Source: Clostridiaceae bacterium
GTDB lineage: Bacteria; Bacillota; Clostridia; Peptostreptococcales; Natronincolaceae
Length of the DNA stretch: 64,000 nt
Direction of reading: 5' to 3'
Assembly: GCA_020832135.1 (NCBI GenBank)
Contig: JAFIFG010000123.1
Span: 98,449-162,448, forward strand
Below are positions 36,061 through 45,885 of the stretch, piece by piece. The position numbers and the translations under genes are program-made. Numbering within the stretch: the first letter of the stretch is position 1; each line of letters begins with the position of its first letter. Below the pieces are notes generated by a model, which made no database searches, was not told where the DNA came from, and was given only the letters and a program-made list of their open reading frames with translations.

Positions 36061-37089
36061 ATGGCAAAAAAGAAATATATTATACCTATATTTATTCCTC
36101 ACAAAGGATGTCCTCATGATTGTAGTTTCTGCAATCAAAAAAAAATAGCAGGAGAAACAACAGAGGTATCAAAGGAGGATGTTAAAAGAATTATAGAGGA
36201 TTATTTAGTTATTTTTTCTTCCCAGACGGAAATTCAGAGGGAAGTAGCTTTTTATGGCGGAAGTTTCACTGGACTTCCATTAGCAAAACAAAAAGAGTTA
36301 TTAACCCCCGCATTTGAAGCAAAAGCAAAGGGGCTCATTACTGATATAAGACTTTCTACAAGACCAGATTATATTGATGATGAAAAGTTGGACTTACTAA
36401 AGCAGTATGGTGTTACTGCTATTGAGCTTGGTGTGCAATCTACAGATGAATCAGTACTTTATCTAAACAATCGTGGTCATACAAAACAGGATGTCATAAA
36501 GGCGACTTTAGCCATAAAACAATGGAATTTTAAATTAGGACTTCAGATGATGGTAGGACTACTGGGAGATAATAGACAAAAGCTTCTAAATACCGCCAAG
36601 GATCTTATTGTTCTTCAACCAGACTTTGTTAGAATTTATCCCACTATCGTTATAAAAGATACTTATTTAGAGGAATTATATCACAACAAAAGCTACATTC
36701 CTTTAAAGTTAGAGGAAGCGGTAGAATTGTGCAAAGATCTTTTATTGATGTTTGAAAAAAATGATATTCCGGTTATTCGATTAGGTTTACAGGCAACAGA
36801 GGACATTAGCGCTGGTGCCGGTGTGGTGGCTGGGCCTTATCATCCAGCCTTCAGAGAAATAGTAGAATCGGAAATTTATAGAGAATTAATTGAAACACAA
36901 TTAGGGGAAATGAAAGATTTTCATAAAACCTCTTTAATTATATTTTGCAATCCTAAAGCTACATCAAAAGTAGCAGGGATGAAAAAAAGTAATAAAAATT
37001 ATTTGAAGGAAAAATATAATTTCAAAACTATATCCATAAAACAATGTGATGATATAGATATGGGTAATGTAAAGGTAGCTTTAGAATAA
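36061..37089 (+). CDS. Radical SAM protein, Elp3/B12-binding-like, function unknown
   Basis: The [4Fe-4S]-binding cysteines are 17, 21 and 24 in KGCPHDCSFCNQKK. They are followed by FYGGSFTGLP, a typical second radical SAM motif, and IRLSTRPDYIDDEKL and ELGVQSTDESVL, which resemble the catalytic part of Elp3-like and coproporphyrinogen-oxidase-like proteins. The 342 residues contain no acetyltransferase domain. Clostridial genomes often keep this gene between rnc and smc. I cannot assign a substrate. The start at 36061 lies directly after the rnc stop. Confidence 0.8.
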   Translation: MAKKKYIIPIFIPHKGCPHDCSFCNQKKIAGETTEVSKEDVKRIIEDYLVIFSSQTEIQREVAFYGGSFTGLPLAKQKELLTPAFEAKAKGLITDIRLSTRPDYIDDEKLDLLKQYGVTAIELGVQSTDESVLYLNNRGHTKQDVIKATLAIKQWNFKLGLQMMVGLLGDNRQKLLNTAKDLIVLQPDFVRIYPTIVIKDTYLEELYHNKSYIPLKLEEAVELCKDLLLMFEKNDIPVIRLGLQATEDISAGAGVVAGPYHPAFREIVESEIYRELIETQLGEMKDFHKTSLIIFCNPKATSKVAGMKKSNKNYLKEKYNFKTISIKQCDDIDMGNVKVALE

Positions 37090-37173
37090 GTTAATATAAT
37101 TTATAGAAACCTTTAAAGATTTTATGGTAAAATGGTCTTATGAAAATTTCATGGTAAGTTTGGAGGGCTTTTT

Positions 37174-40100
37174 TTGCGTTTGAAAAAACTGGAGGTTAAA
37201 GGATTTAAATCCTTTGCTAATAAAATAGAAATGAACTTTGAGGATGGTATTACAGCAGTAGTAGGCCCTAATGGAAGTGGTAAAAGTAATATATCAGATG
37301 GAATCAAATGGGTGTTAGGGGAGCAAAGTGTTAAGTCCTTAAGGGGTAGCAAAATGGAGGACGTTATATTTTCTGGAACCAATAATAGAAAGTCTATGGG
37401 TATGGCTGAAGTTTCCTTAACTCTAGATAATAGCTCCCAAACTCTACCTGTGGACTACCAAGAGGTAACCATTACTAGGAGAGTGTATCGTTCCGGAGAA
37501 AGTGAATATTACTTAAATAAATCCTCTTGCAGACTAAAGGACGTTAGAGAGATGTTAATGGATACTGGTATTGGAAAAGATGGATATTCCATTATAGGGC
37601 AAGGTAAGATTGATGAAATTTTAAGTAGTAAGTCGGAAGATCGTAGGCAGTTATTTGAAGAGGCAGCTGGTATTGTTAAATATAAGCACAGAAAGCTTGA
37701 AGGTGAAAAAAAGCTGAAGGCTACGAAGGAAAATTTATTGCGAGTTACAGATATTTTACAAGAATTAGAAAATCAACTGGAGCCATTAAGAAAACAAAGT
37801 ATAAAAGCTCAGAAATACAAAGAAATAAAAAACAATCTATTGAAACTAGAAGTGAATTTATTTATTAAAGAAATTGACAAAATTGACGGAGAATTAAAAT
37901 TGATTCAACAGCAAATGGAAATGCTAAAAAAATCTTTAGATACACAAAGTAAAGATAAACAAGCACATACTGTTAAGTTAGAAGAGGTTTATAAAAAGCT
38001 AGAAGTATGCCAAGAAAAAATCAGCACATATCAAAATGAATTTTACGACACACAAAATTACATAGGTAAAAAAGAAGGACAAATTAACCTATGTAAAGAA
38101 AAAATTATTAACAGTAGTGAAAACATGAAAAGGTTACAGAGAGAGACGGAAATCATCCGTACGGAAGATGCTGAAATCTCAAATCAACTGGAGGAAAAAC
38201 TTAAACACCTTAAGAGTATAGATGTGGATCTAAATAAATTAGAGCAAAATCTTGAAGAAAAGCTTTCTCGTGAAAAAGATTTAAATCACTTGAGGAATTC
38301 ACAGTTAGAGAGCTTAGAAAAGTCTAAATCTTATATTATAGATACACTAAATGATATTTCTGAAAAAAAGAGTGAAGGCAATAGCTTCAAAACTCTAATC
38401 GATACAATGGACCAACGAATGGAGCAAGTTAAGAAAGATATTGTAGCTCATAGTGATAAAGAAAAAAATAGCACTGCTAAGAGGGATGCTTTAGAGAGTG
38501 ATTTAAACGTCTTGCAAAAAGATCTAGAGCAGAACATAAAACAAGAGAATGAGGCTGTTAAACAAAAAAACACACTCTCTGAAAAAGTAAAAATCCTTAC
38601 GGGAGCGATTCAAAGTACAAGCAGTAAGCTTGACCATAAAAAATCAAAAAAACATATTCTTGAAGAAATGGAAAAGGGATATGAAGGTTATAACAAAAGT
38701 GTAAAAAACATTTTAAGTGCCTGCGAAAAGGACAAAAAACTAGGGGCGGGTATTTATGGAGTTGTAGCTGATCTACTAAAGGTACCTAAGGGATATGAAA
38801 TAGCTATTGAAACCTCCTTAGGTTATGCTATACAAAACATAGTTAGTGAAAGTGAAGAGGATGCAAAAAGATTGATTAGTTATTTAAAAAAATATAATTT
38901 AGGCAGGGTAACTATATTGCCATTAACCTCAATTCAAAGTAGACACATTAGTAAGGAAGAGGACACTATCATCCAAAAATATAAGGATGTAAAAATAGCT
39001 ATAGATATTATTGACTTTGAGGATAGGTTTAAAAATATTTTTTCAAGTCTATTATCTAGAGTATTAATTGTGCCGAATTTGGACTTAGGAGTAAAAGTAG
39101 CTAAGGAACTTCAATATAGATTTAAAATAGTAACAACAGATGGGGATGTTATGAATATAGGTGGCTCTTTAACTGGAGGAAGCTCAACCTTTAAAGGTAA
39201 TAGTCTCTTAACAAGAAAAAGAGAGCTAGAAGAGCTTACAAAAGAAATCAAGATACTAGATCAAGAAATTATGGACAAACAAGGTAGCTTGAAGACTATG
39301 GAGACAAGCTTGGTGAATATTTTATCAGAGATAGAAAGTTTAAATAGGAAAAAACAAGCATATCAAATAGAGGAAGCTACTTTAAAGAGTAAGATTCAAC
39401 AAACTATAGAAGAAATCACACAGATTAATAGTGCTACTAAACAAAGCAATAGAGAAATAAAAGAATTAGTAGAAGCTAAAGATACCACTTCAACAAAATA
39501 TAACAAGATTCTTCATGAAATAAAAGAATTGGATGAATCTATAAAAAACACAAAATCTAGCATAGAGGATTACCAAAAACATTTACTAGAGGAAAAAGAA
39601 AAAATTGATGATATAAATGCAGCTATTACAAAAGATAAGATAGAATTGGCTTCCATTAAGGAACAGAAAAAAATGTTGTTGAAGGAAGTTGAAGACCTTC
39701 AGGCTACCATAAAGAATAACGAAAGAAAATGCAACGATAAAAACTATGAAATGAATATAGTCAAAGCTGAATATGAAAGATTACAGTTGGAATCACATGA
39801 AAATAAAAATGAACTTAAAAAGTTAGAACAACATTTAAATAAGCTGCATGAAGATTTAGAAAGACTGAAAAACGATAAAGCAAGTTTTGTAGCAGTTGAA
39901 AATGAAACAAAAGATACTCTAAAGGGTATAGAAGGAGTTATAAATGAGTTAAGTGAAGGTATTCATAAGCTAGATGTAAAGGCCACAAGGTTAGAAATGC
40001 AACAGCAAAGCTTTTACAATAAACTTTGGGATGACTATGAATTAACCTATACAACAGCAAAAGAGATAAGACAAGATGTTGATGAAAGTATAAACATTGC

Positions 40101-40758
40101 TAAGGAAATTAAAATATTTAAAGACCAACTTAAAACAATAGGCAATGTTAATTTACAATCCATTGAAGAGTACCAAAGCATTAAAGAAAGGTATGAATTT
40201 CTGAAACAACAAAAAGAAGACCTAGAGAAAGCTGAAGCATCTTTAATAAAGGTTATTAAGGATATGGAGGCAACAATGGGGAAGCAATTTATACAAGAAT
40301 TCAACAAAATTAAAAAGCACTTTAATGAAGTATTTGCTAAGCTCTTTGGTGGTGGAAAAGCCCAACTTGTTTTAGAAGATGAAGAAGATCTTTTAAATTG
40401 TGGTATTGAAATTATTGCTCAACCACCAGGAAAAAAATTACAAAACCTATCCCTACTATCAGGTGGCGAAAGAGCTTTAACTGCTATTGCTTTATTATTT
40501 GGTATTTTGTTGGTAAAGCCTAGCCCATTTTGTATTCTAGATGAAATTGAAGCAGCATTAGACGATGCGAATATAAGTAGGTTTGCAGTTTTCTTACGAG
40601 AGTTATCCCAACAAACACAATTTATTGTTGTTACTCATAGAAGGGGAACCATGGAAAGTGCTGATGCTCTATATGGTGTTACCATGGAGGAAGAAGGAGT
40701 TTCTAAAATAGTGTCTGTTAAGTTTACAGATGAACTTCATAAAGAAATAGCAAGTTAG
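37174..40758 (+). CDS. smc: Chromosome segregation protein SMC
   Basis: The ATPase arm of the condensin complex that compacts and separates chromosomes. The 1194-residue protein has Walker A GPNGSGKS at residues 31-38. Two long coiled coils (about 170-500 and 680-1030) flank a hinge near 520-660. The ABC signature LSGGERALTAIALLFG lies near 1096 and Walker B CILDEIEAALDDAN near 1119. It starts with TTG at 37174, with TTTGGAGGG upstream, giving MRLKKLEVKGFKSFA, the standard start. ScpA and ScpB are not in the window. It is followed by ftsY. Confidence 0.97.
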   Translation: MRLKKLEVKGFKSFANKIEMNFEDGITAVVGPNGSGKSNISDGIKWVLGEQSVKSLRGSKMEDVIFSGTNNRKSMGMAEVSLTLDNSSQTLPVDYQEVTITRRVYRSGESEYYLNKSSCRLKDVREMLMDTGIGKDGYSIIGQGKIDEILSSKSEDRRQLFEEAAGIVKYKHRKLEGEKKLKATKENLLRVTDILQELENQLEPLRKQSIKAQKYKEIKNNLLKLEVNLFIKEIDKIDGELKLIQQQMEMLKKSLDTQSKDKQAHTVKLEEVYKKLEVCQEKISTYQNEFYDTQNYIGKKEGQINLCKEKIINSSENMKRLQRETEIIRTEDAEISNQLEEKLKHLKSIDVDLNKLEQNLEEKLSREKDLNHLRNSQLESLEKSKSYIIDTLNDISEKKSEGNSFKTLIDTMDQRMEQVKKDIVAHSDKEKNSTAKRDALESDLNVLQKDLEQNIKQENEAVKQKNTLSEKVKILTGAIQSTSSKLDHKKSKKHILEEMEKGYEGYNKSVKNILSACEKDKKLGAGIYGVVADLLKVPKGYEIAIETSLGYAIQNIVSESEEDAKRLISYLKKYNLGRVTILPLTSIQSRHISKEEDTIIQKYKDVKIAIDIIDFEDRFKNIFSSLLSRVLIVPNLDLGVKVAKELQYRFKIVTTDGDVMNIGGSLTGGSSTFKGNSLLTRKRELEELTKEIKILDQEIMDKQGSLKTMETSLVNILSEIESLNRKKQAYQIEEATLKSKIQQTIEEITQINSATKQSNREIKELVEAKDTTSTKYNKILHEIKELDESIKNTKSSIEDYQKHLLEEKEKIDDINAAITKDKIELASIKEQKKMLLKEVEDLQATIKNNERKCNDKNYEMNIVKAEYERLQLESHENKNELKKLEQHLNKLHEDLERLKNDKASFVAVENETKDTLKGIEGVINELSEGIHKLDVKATRLEMQQQSFYNKLWDDYELTYTTAKEIRQDVDESINIAKEIKIFKDQLKTIGNVNLQSIEEYQSIKERYEFLKQQKEDLEKAEASLIKVIKDMEATMGKQFIQEFNKIKKHFNEVFAKLFGGGKAQLVLEDEEDLLNCGIEIIAQPPGKKLQNLSLLSGGERALTAIALLFGILLVKPSPFCILDEIEAALDDANISRFAVFLRELSQQTQFIVVTHRRGTMESADALYGVTMEEEGVSKIVSVKFTDELHKEIAS

Positions 40759-40771
40759 GAGGAGAATGGTT

Positions 40772-42031
40772 ATGTTTAAAAAATTATGGGACAAGTTAAA
40801 AAATCAAGGTGAGAAACAAGAGGAACAGGATCAACAGCAGAAAGAAGAGATTCTAGAGGCGGAAGTTACTGAAGAGGTACAGGAAAACTTAGAAAAAGAT
40901 ATTGAAGGTACAGATGAAGAAGAAACTGTAGAAGAAACCCAAGAGAATTTAGAACCAGAAGAGATAGAAGAGATAGAAGAGATAGAAGAGATAGAAGAGA
41001 TAGAAGAGGTAACACCAGAAGTAGTGAAAGAGGTAATTGAGGACGTAGTAGAAGCTCAAGAAGAAAAGGAAAAAGAAGAAATAATAGAAACTCAAGAGGA
41101 ACCAAAGCAAAAGGTAAGTCTATTTAACAGATTAAAGCAAGGGTTATCAAAGACCAAAAATGGTATAACTGGTAAAATTGATGATTTAGTAAAAACTTAC
41201 CAAAAAATAGATGAAGAATTATTCGAAGAGCTGGAAGAGATTTTAATTACTGCTGACATTGGTATAAATACAACCATGGAAGTAATAGATGAGCTAAGGG
41301 ATGCGGTAAAACAAGAGAAGGTAAAAGATCCGCAGGAAATCAAGACACTATTAAAAGAAAAATTAGCAAGTATATTAAATGAACTAGATGAAACTAAGTT
41401 AAATGTAGAACCATCACCTGCTATTATTTTAGTAGTAGGAGTAAATGGGGTAGGTAAAACAACCTCTATAGGTAAAATTGCTCATAAATTAAAGGGAGAA
41501 GGCAAAAGTGTAATGTTAGCTGCTGGGGATACCTTTAGAGCTGCAGCTATTGATCAGCTTAAAATATGGGGAGATAGAGTAGGTGTGGATGTTATTAAAC
41601 ATCAAGAGGGTTCTGACCCTGCAGCAGTTGTTTATGATTCTATACAAGCTGCTAGAGCTAGAAAAACAGATGTATTAATATGTGATACAGCAGGACGTCT
41701 TCATAATAAGAAAAATTTGATGAATGAGCTAGGAAAAGTCTTCAAGGTGGTAGAAAGAGAATATCCACAAGCTACTAGAGAAGTTCTACTGGTTTTAGAT
41801 GCTACTACAGGACAAAATGCTGTACAACAGGCAAAAACATTTAAAGAGGTTGCAAATATATCTGGACTTGTTTTAACAAAGCTAGATGGCACTGCAAAAG
41901 GCGGGATTGTTATTGCTATTAGCAGGGAGTTGAATGTTCCTGTAAAGCTTATTGGAGTAGGAGAAGCAATGGAGGATCTTCAAGAATTTAATGCTAAAGA
42001 TTTTGTAGAAGCACTTTTTGGAGATGAGTAA
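40772..42031 (+). CDS. ftsY: Signal recognition particle receptor FtsY
   Basis: The membrane receptor that docks the SRP-ribosome complex. The first 110 residues are a very acidic A-domain containing a tandem Glu-Glu-Ile run. The NG GTPase domain follows with GVNGVGKTTSIGK near 223, DTAGRLHNK near 306 and TKLDGTAKGG near 369. The length is 419. I start at ATG 40772 since AGGAGGAG is too close to the ATG at 40766. ffh, its partner, is just downstream. Confidence 0.95.
   Translation: MFKKLWDKLKNQGEKQEEQDQQQKEEILEAEVTEEVQENLEKDIEGTDEEETVEETQENLEPEEIEEIEEIEEIEEIEEVTPEVVKEVIEDVVEAQEEKEKEEIIETQEEPKQKVSLFNRLKQGLSKTKNGITGKIDDLVKTYQKIDEELFEELEEILITADIGINTTMEVIDELRDAVKQEKVKDPQEIKTLLKEKLASILNELDETKLNVEPSPAIILVVGVNGVGKTTSIGKIAHKLKGEGKSVMLAAGDTFRAAAIDQLKIWGDRVGVDVIKHQEGSDPAAVVYDSIQAARARKTDVLICDTAGRLHNKKNLMNELGKVFKVVEREYPQATREVLLVLDATTGQNAVQQAKTFKEVANISGLVLTKLDGTAKGGIVIAISRELNVPVKLIGVGEAMEDLQEFNAKDFVEALFGDE
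40958..41011 (+). repeat. Nine-base tandem repeat inside ftsY
   Basis: Five perfect copies of GAAGAGATA followed by one GAAGAGGTA encode repeated Glu-Glu-Ile (last unit Glu-Glu-Val) in the acidic N-terminal domain. The repeat is in frame, so copy-number change would alter domain length without a frameshift. Confidence 0.9.
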
Positions 42032-42042
42032 AGAAAAAGTAC

Positions 42043-42071
42043 TTGACAGTAGATCTTTTTTAGTATAAAAT
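42043..42071 (+). promoter_or_regulatory. ylxM-ffh promoter
   Basis: TTGACA (42043-42048), 17 bases, TAAAAT (42066-42071), just after the ftsY stop. The -35 is preceded by AAAGTAC, also found before yceD and fapR. Confidence 0.7.
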
Positions 42072-42120
42072 TCTATCGTAAAGGAAATCTACTTTACACT
42101 TTTGAATGGGAAGTGTTGAA

Positions 42121-42489
42121 ATGATAGAAAAAAAATTAGAAATTTCAATGCTCTATGACTTTTATAGTCAACTCCTTACAGATAAACAAAAGGATATGAT
42201 TGATTTGTATTACAATCAAGATTTGTCCTTAGGAGAGATAGCTGAGGAGTTTAAAGTATCGAGACAGGCTGTATATGACACCATTAAGCGAACTGAAAAA
42301 ATCCTCTACAATTATGAGGAGAAACTAAAGTTATTCCAATTGTTTCACTCTAAAATGTCTAATGTAGAAAAAATACAAAAGAAGGTACTAGAACTAGAAA
42401 AAAATATAGATAACAACTTATCCAGAGAAAAACTTAAGGAAAGCATAAAGGATATGAAGGATTTATTTGATGATTTATTAAACAATTAA
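42121..42489 (+). CDS. ylxM: YlxM family helix-turn-helix protein, SRP-associated
   Basis: A 122-residue protein with the sigma-70 region-4-like helix-turn-helix [20 protein letters not shown] near residues 37-56 and a charged C-terminal coiled coil. Homologues sit next to ffh in Firmicutes and modulate the SRP GTPase cycle in streptococci; that role is inferred here. I choose ATG 42121 ([15 protein letters not shown]) by family alignment; ATG 42106 would add five residues and has no better ribosome site. It has its own promoter. Confidence 0.88.
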   Translation: MIEKKLEISMLYDFYSQLLTDKQKDMIDLYYNQDLSLGEIAEEFKVSRQAVYDTIKRTEKILYNYEEKLKLFQLFHSKMSNVEKIQKKVLELEKNIDNNLSREKLKESIKDMKDLFDDLLNN

Positions 42490-42510
42490 CCCTCTAGGTA
42501 GGTGAAAAAA

Positions 42511-43863
42511 ATGGTTTTTGAAGGATTGGCAGATAAGCTTCAGGGAACTCTGAAAAAATTAAAGGGTAAGGGGAAGCTCACAGAAAAAGATGTAACCGAG
42601 GCAATGCGAGAAGTAAAAATGGCTTTGTTAGAGGCCGATGTAAACTTTAAGGTTGTTAAGGATTTCGTTAAAAAGGTAAAAGAAAGAGCTATAGGAGTAG
42701 AAGTCTTGGAGAGTTTAACTCCTGGACAACAGGTAATAAAAATTGTTAATGAAGAGTTAACTACCCTAATGGGTGAAACTCAAAGTAAATTAACTTTTGC
42801 ATCCAAACCTCCTACAATTATTATGTTGGTTGGGTTACAAGGGGCTGGTAAAACCACCACTTCTGGTAAACTTGCTGGACTATTAAAAAAGCAAGGCAAA
42901 AGACCATTATTAATAGCAGGAGATATATATAGACCAGCTGCTATTAAACAATTACAGGTTGTTGGTTCTCAAGTAGACGTACCGGTATTTACTATGGGAG
43001 ATAAGCATAGCCCAGTAGACATAGTAAAGGCAGGGGTTGAACATGGTAAAAGCCATGGAAATGATACCATCATTATAGATACCGCTGGTAGACTGCATAT
43101 TAATGAAGAACTGATGGGAGAATTGGAAGATGTAAAAGCAACTACAAAACCCCATGAAATATTGTTAGTTGTTGATTCTATGACAGGTCAAGACGCAGTT
43201 AATGTAGCTGAGGAATTTAATACAAAGCTCGGTATTGATGGTGTTATATTAACAAAATTAGATGGGGATACAAGAGGTGGAGCTGCTCTATCTGTTAGAG
43301 CTGTAACAAATAAACCTATTAAATTTGCAGGTCTAGGAGAAAAATTAGAGGATTTAGAGCCCTTCCATCCCGATAGAATGGCTTCCAGAATATTAGGCAT
43401 GGGGGACATGCTAAGTCTTATTGAAAAAGCTCAAGCTTCCTTCGATGCGGATAAAGCTAAAGATCTTCACAATAAGATTAAAACACAACAATTTACCTTT
43501 GAGGATTTTTTAGATCAACTTCAACAGGTTAAGAATATGGGGCCATTAAGCCAAATATTAGAAATGATTCCTGGTGGCGGTGGAAAACAGCTTAAAAACC
43601 TTGAAGTAGATGAAAAAGAGCTTGTACATATACAGGCAATTATTCAATCTATGACCAAGGAAGAAAGGCTAAATCCTTCTATTATTAATGGTAGTAGAAG
43701 AAAAAGAATTGCCAAAGGAAGCGGTACCAGTGTTCAACAAGTAAATCGTTTAATCAAACAATTCGATCAAACTAGAAAAATGATGAAACAATTTACTGAT
43801 ATGGAGAAATCGATGAAAAAAGGTGGAGGAGGAGGAAAATTCAAATTTCCTTTCTTCAAGTAA
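42511..43863 (+). CDS. ffh: Signal recognition particle protein Ffh
   Basis: The SRP54 GTPase that binds signal sequences. The NG domain has GLQGAGKTTTSGKLAG near residue 108, DTAGRLHINEEL near 189 and TKLDGDTRGGAAL near 244. The methionine-rich M domain (from about 300) ends in GGGGGKFKFPFFK, as in other Clostridia. The length is 450. The start is ATG 42511 (MVFEGLADKLQ) after TAGGTAGGTGA. It is co-transcribed with ylxM and rpsP. Confidence 0.96.
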   Translation: MVFEGLADKLQGTLKKLKGKGKLTEKDVTEAMREVKMALLEADVNFKVVKDFVKKVKERAIGVEVLESLTPGQQVIKIVNEELTTLMGETQSKLTFASKPPTIIMLVGLQGAGKTTTSGKLAGLLKKQGKRPLLIAGDIYRPAAIKQLQVVGSQVDVPVFTMGDKHSPVDIVKAGVEHGKSHGNDTIIIDTAGRLHINEELMGELEDVKATTKPHEILLVVDSMTGQDAVNVAEEFNTKLGIDGVILTKLDGDTRGGAALSVRAVTNKPIKFAGLGEKLEDLEPFHPDRMASRILGMGDMLSLIEKAQASFDADKAKDLHNKIKTQQFTFEDFLDQLQQVKNMGPLSQILEMIPGGGGKQLKNLEVDEKELVHIQAIIQSMTKEERLNPSIINGSRRKRIAKGSGTSVQQVNRLIKQFDQTRKMMKQFTDMEKSMKKGGGGGKFKFPFFK

Positions 43864-43893
43864 AACTTTGACTATTTAAAGGAGGTGAAAAAC

Positions 43894-44139
43894 ATGGCGG
43901 TTAAAATTAGACTTAAAAGAATGGGTTCTAAGAAAAGACCTTTCTACAGAATTGTAGTTGCTGATTCCAGAGCTCCTAGAGATGGTAGATTCATTGAAGA
44001 AATAGGATACTACAATCCAGTTTCTGAGCCAAAGGAAGTAAAAATAGATGATCAAAAAGCAACAAAATGGTTAAATGATGGTGCTCAACCAACAGATACT
44101 GTGAAGGATCTATTCAAAAAGAATGGAATTATTGAATAG
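43894..44139 (+). CDS. rpsP: Ribosomal protein S16
   Basis: An 81-residue small-subunit protein starting [20 protein letters not shown] and containing [19 protein letters not shown]. The ATG at 43894 follows AAAGGAGGTGA; the GTG at 43885 is part of that site. It belongs to the conserved ffh-rpsP-khpA-rimM-trmD-rplS run. Confidence 0.97.
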   Translation: MAVKIRLKRMGSKKRPFYRIVVADSRAPRDGRFIEEIGYYNPVSEPKEVKIDDQKATKWLNDGAQPTDTVKDLFKKNGIIE

Positions 44140-44166
44140 TAATCTTCTAAATTAGGGGGTATACAA

Positions 44167-44394
44167 ATGGGTCAATTAGTGGAAATTATAGCTAAGGCAC
44201 TAGTAGATAATCCAGAACAAGTAACTGTAACAGAAGTTGAAGGTAATCAGTCGATCATTGTAGAATTAAAAGTGGCCCCAGAAGATATGGGAAAAGTTAT
44301 TGGTAAGCAGGGTAGAATAGCTAAAGCTATAAGAACGGTTGTTAAAGCTGCTGCCACCAAAGATAACAAAAGAGTTATAGTAGAAATAATATAA
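44167..44394 (+). CDS. khpA: KH-domain RNA-binding protein KhpA (YlqC)
   Basis: A 75-residue single KH domain with the GxxG loop in GKVIGKQGRIAKAIRTVV near residue 44. In streptococci KhpA pairs with KhpB to bind RNA and influence cell division. It follows rpsP closely and is followed by a hairpin, which separates it from rimM. Confidence 0.94.
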   Translation: MGQLVEIIAKALVDNPEQVTVTEVEGNQSIIVELKVAPEDMGKVIGKQGRIAKAIRTVVKAAATKDNKRVIVEII

Positions 44395-44401
44395 TGTACT
44401 T

Positions 44402-44431
44402 AATAAGGATTAGGGAGACCTAATCCTTATT
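44402..44431 (+). terminator. Hairpin terminator after khpA
   Basis: A perfect 13-base stem AATAAGGATTAGG / CCTAATCCTTATT with loop GAGA begins seven bases after the stop codon. The T run is weak (ACTATGCTTAT), so termination may be partial. Confidence 0.65.
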
Positions 44432-44491
44432 ACTATGCTTATATTAAGTAGAAAATGAAAATTTTCATTTTTGTTTTAGTTACTTAATTTG

Positions 44492-44521
44492 TTGATCTAG
44501 TAGCTGTAGTTTTAATAATAC
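44492..44521 (+). promoter_or_regulatory. Weak candidate promoter for rimM-trmD
   Basis: TTGATC (44492-44497), 18 bases, TAATAC (44516-44521). It lies in the 215-base gap after the khpA hairpin, just downstream of a 20-base perfect palindrome (44452-44471). Confidence 0.35.
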
Positions 44522-44609
44522 ATGGAATATAGATTTTAATAATAAAAGATGGTAAAGCTAATAATAAAAAGAAGTTTAACATACATATTTTAGCTAAAGG
44601 ATGTTGAGT

Positions 44610-45110
44610 ATGAAAAAGTTGAAGGTTGGTAAAATATTAAACACACATGGCATTAAAGGTGAATTGAAAATTGGCTCCTTGACTGATTATGATGAACGCT
44701 TTGAAGAGTTACAATGGACATATATAGAAGGATATGAAGAAAAATTTTATATTAATAAGATCAAGTACAGACCTAAAGATATTATAATATCCTTAGAAGG
44801 GTACACTAATATTAATGAAGTAGAAAAATTTAAAGGTAAATACCTATTAATAGATGAAACTCAAAAACGTGATTTACCAGATGATACTTATTATGTAACA
44901 GATATCATCGGTTTAGATGTTTATACAGTAAAGGATGAATATTTAGGAAAAGTAGTGGATATACTGCAAGCAGGAAGCAATGAGGTATATGTTATAAAGG
45001 GTGAAACGGGTAAAGAAATTATGATACCATCGGTTAAAGAATTTATCCCTGAAATATCTTTGAAAGATGGTAAGGTTTTAGTGGATCCTATTGAAGGAAT
45101 GATAGAATGA
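44610..45110 (+). CDS. rimM: Ribosome maturation factor RimM
   Basis: Helps assemble the 30S head. The 166-residue protein starts [21 protein letters not shown] and has the PRC-barrel segment [20 protein letters not shown] near 100, with [13 protein letters not shown] near the end. I use ATG 44610 since AAAGG lies nine bases before it; ATG 44601 has no ribosome site. The stop overlaps the trmD start by four bases (ATGA). Confidence 0.95.
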   Translation: MKKLKVGKILNTHGIKGELKIGSLTDYDERFEELQWTYIEGYEEKFYINKIKYRPKDIIISLEGYTNINEVEKFKGKYLLIDETQKRDLPDDTYYVTDIIGLDVYTVKDEYLGKVVDILQAGSNEVYVIKGETGKEIMIPSVKEFIPEISLKDGKVLVDPIEGMIE

Positions 45111-45841
45111 ATATAAGAGTTTTGACTCTGTTCCCGGAAATGTTCCAAGGGCCCTTAAATATGAGTATCATAAAAAGGGCACAAGAAAAGAAGATGTTAG
45201 ATATTCAGTACATTGACATAAGAGAGTTTACTGATAATAAGCATAAAAAAGTAGATGACTATCCCTATGGGGGCGGTGCAGGGATGGTAATGACAGCTCA
45301 ACCTATTATTGACTGTTATCAGCATGTTGCAAATCAGCTACAAGAAGGAGACAAACCACGAGTTATATATTGCTCTCCAAAGGGTAGAGTTTTTGATCAG
45401 AAACTTGCACAGGAACTATCTAAAGAAAAACATTTGATCTTTATTTGTGGGCACTATGAGGGAATTGATCAAAGAGCTATAGATGAAGTAGTAACGGATG
45501 AAGTCTCTATAGGAGATTATGTATTAACAGGAGGAGAGCTACCTGCAGCAGTCATGATTGATGCTGTGGCTAGGTTGATTCCAGGGGTGTTGGGACAGGC
45601 TGAAAGCTATCAAGAGGAATCTTTTTATTGTGGATTGTTGGAGTACCCACACTACACTAGGCCCAGCAACTTTAGAGGACTTGAAGTGCCCTCTGTTTTA
45701 TTATCTGGAAATCATAAAGATATTGATAGATGGAGACGTGAAAAATCCCTAGAGATAACTTTAAAGAGAAGACCAGATTTACTAGAAAAGGCTACTCTTT
45801 CTGATGAGGATAAACAAATTCTAAAATATTTAAAAAAATAA
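45107..45841 (+). CDS. trmD: tRNA (guanine-37-N1)-methyltransferase
   Basis: Methylates G37 next to the anticodon, preventing frameshifts. The 244-residue SPOUT-fold protein has [12 protein letters not shown] at the start, [13 protein letters not shown] near 50, [15 protein letters not shown] near 108 and the knot segment [13 protein letters not shown] near 130. Its start overlaps the rimM stop, so translation is coupled. rplS follows after its own promoter. Confidence 0.97.
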   Translation: MNIRVLTLFPEMFQGPLNMSIIKRAQEKKMLDIQYIDIREFTDNKHKKVDDYPYGGGAGMVMTAQPIIDCYQHVANQLQEGDKPRVIYCSPKGRVFDQKLAQELSKEKHLIFICGHYEGIDQRAIDEVVTDEVSIGDYVLTGGELPAAVMIDAVARLIPGVLGQAESYQEESFYCGLLEYPHYTRPSNFRGLEVPSVLLSGNHKDIDRWRREKSLEITLKRRPDLLEKATLSDEDKQILKYLKK

Positions 45842-45852
45842 GTGAATAGCTA

Positions 45853-45881
45853 TTGAACTATTAAATCAGTTATGATACAAT
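45853..45881 (+). promoter_or_regulatory. rplS promoter
   Basis: TTGAAC (45853-45858), 17 bases, TACAAT (45876-45881) with TG one base before the -10 (extended -10). A 9-base inverted repeat TAGCTATTG (45847-45855) / CAATAGCTA (45878-45886) straddles the promoter. Confidence 0.7.
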
Positions 45882-45885
45882 AGCT

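Noticed and set aside
40866..41105. Minus-strand 79-residue leucine-rich frame
   Set aside because: It is the antisense of the acidic ftsY repeat region; the leucines come from the complement of Glu codons, and there is no ribosome site.
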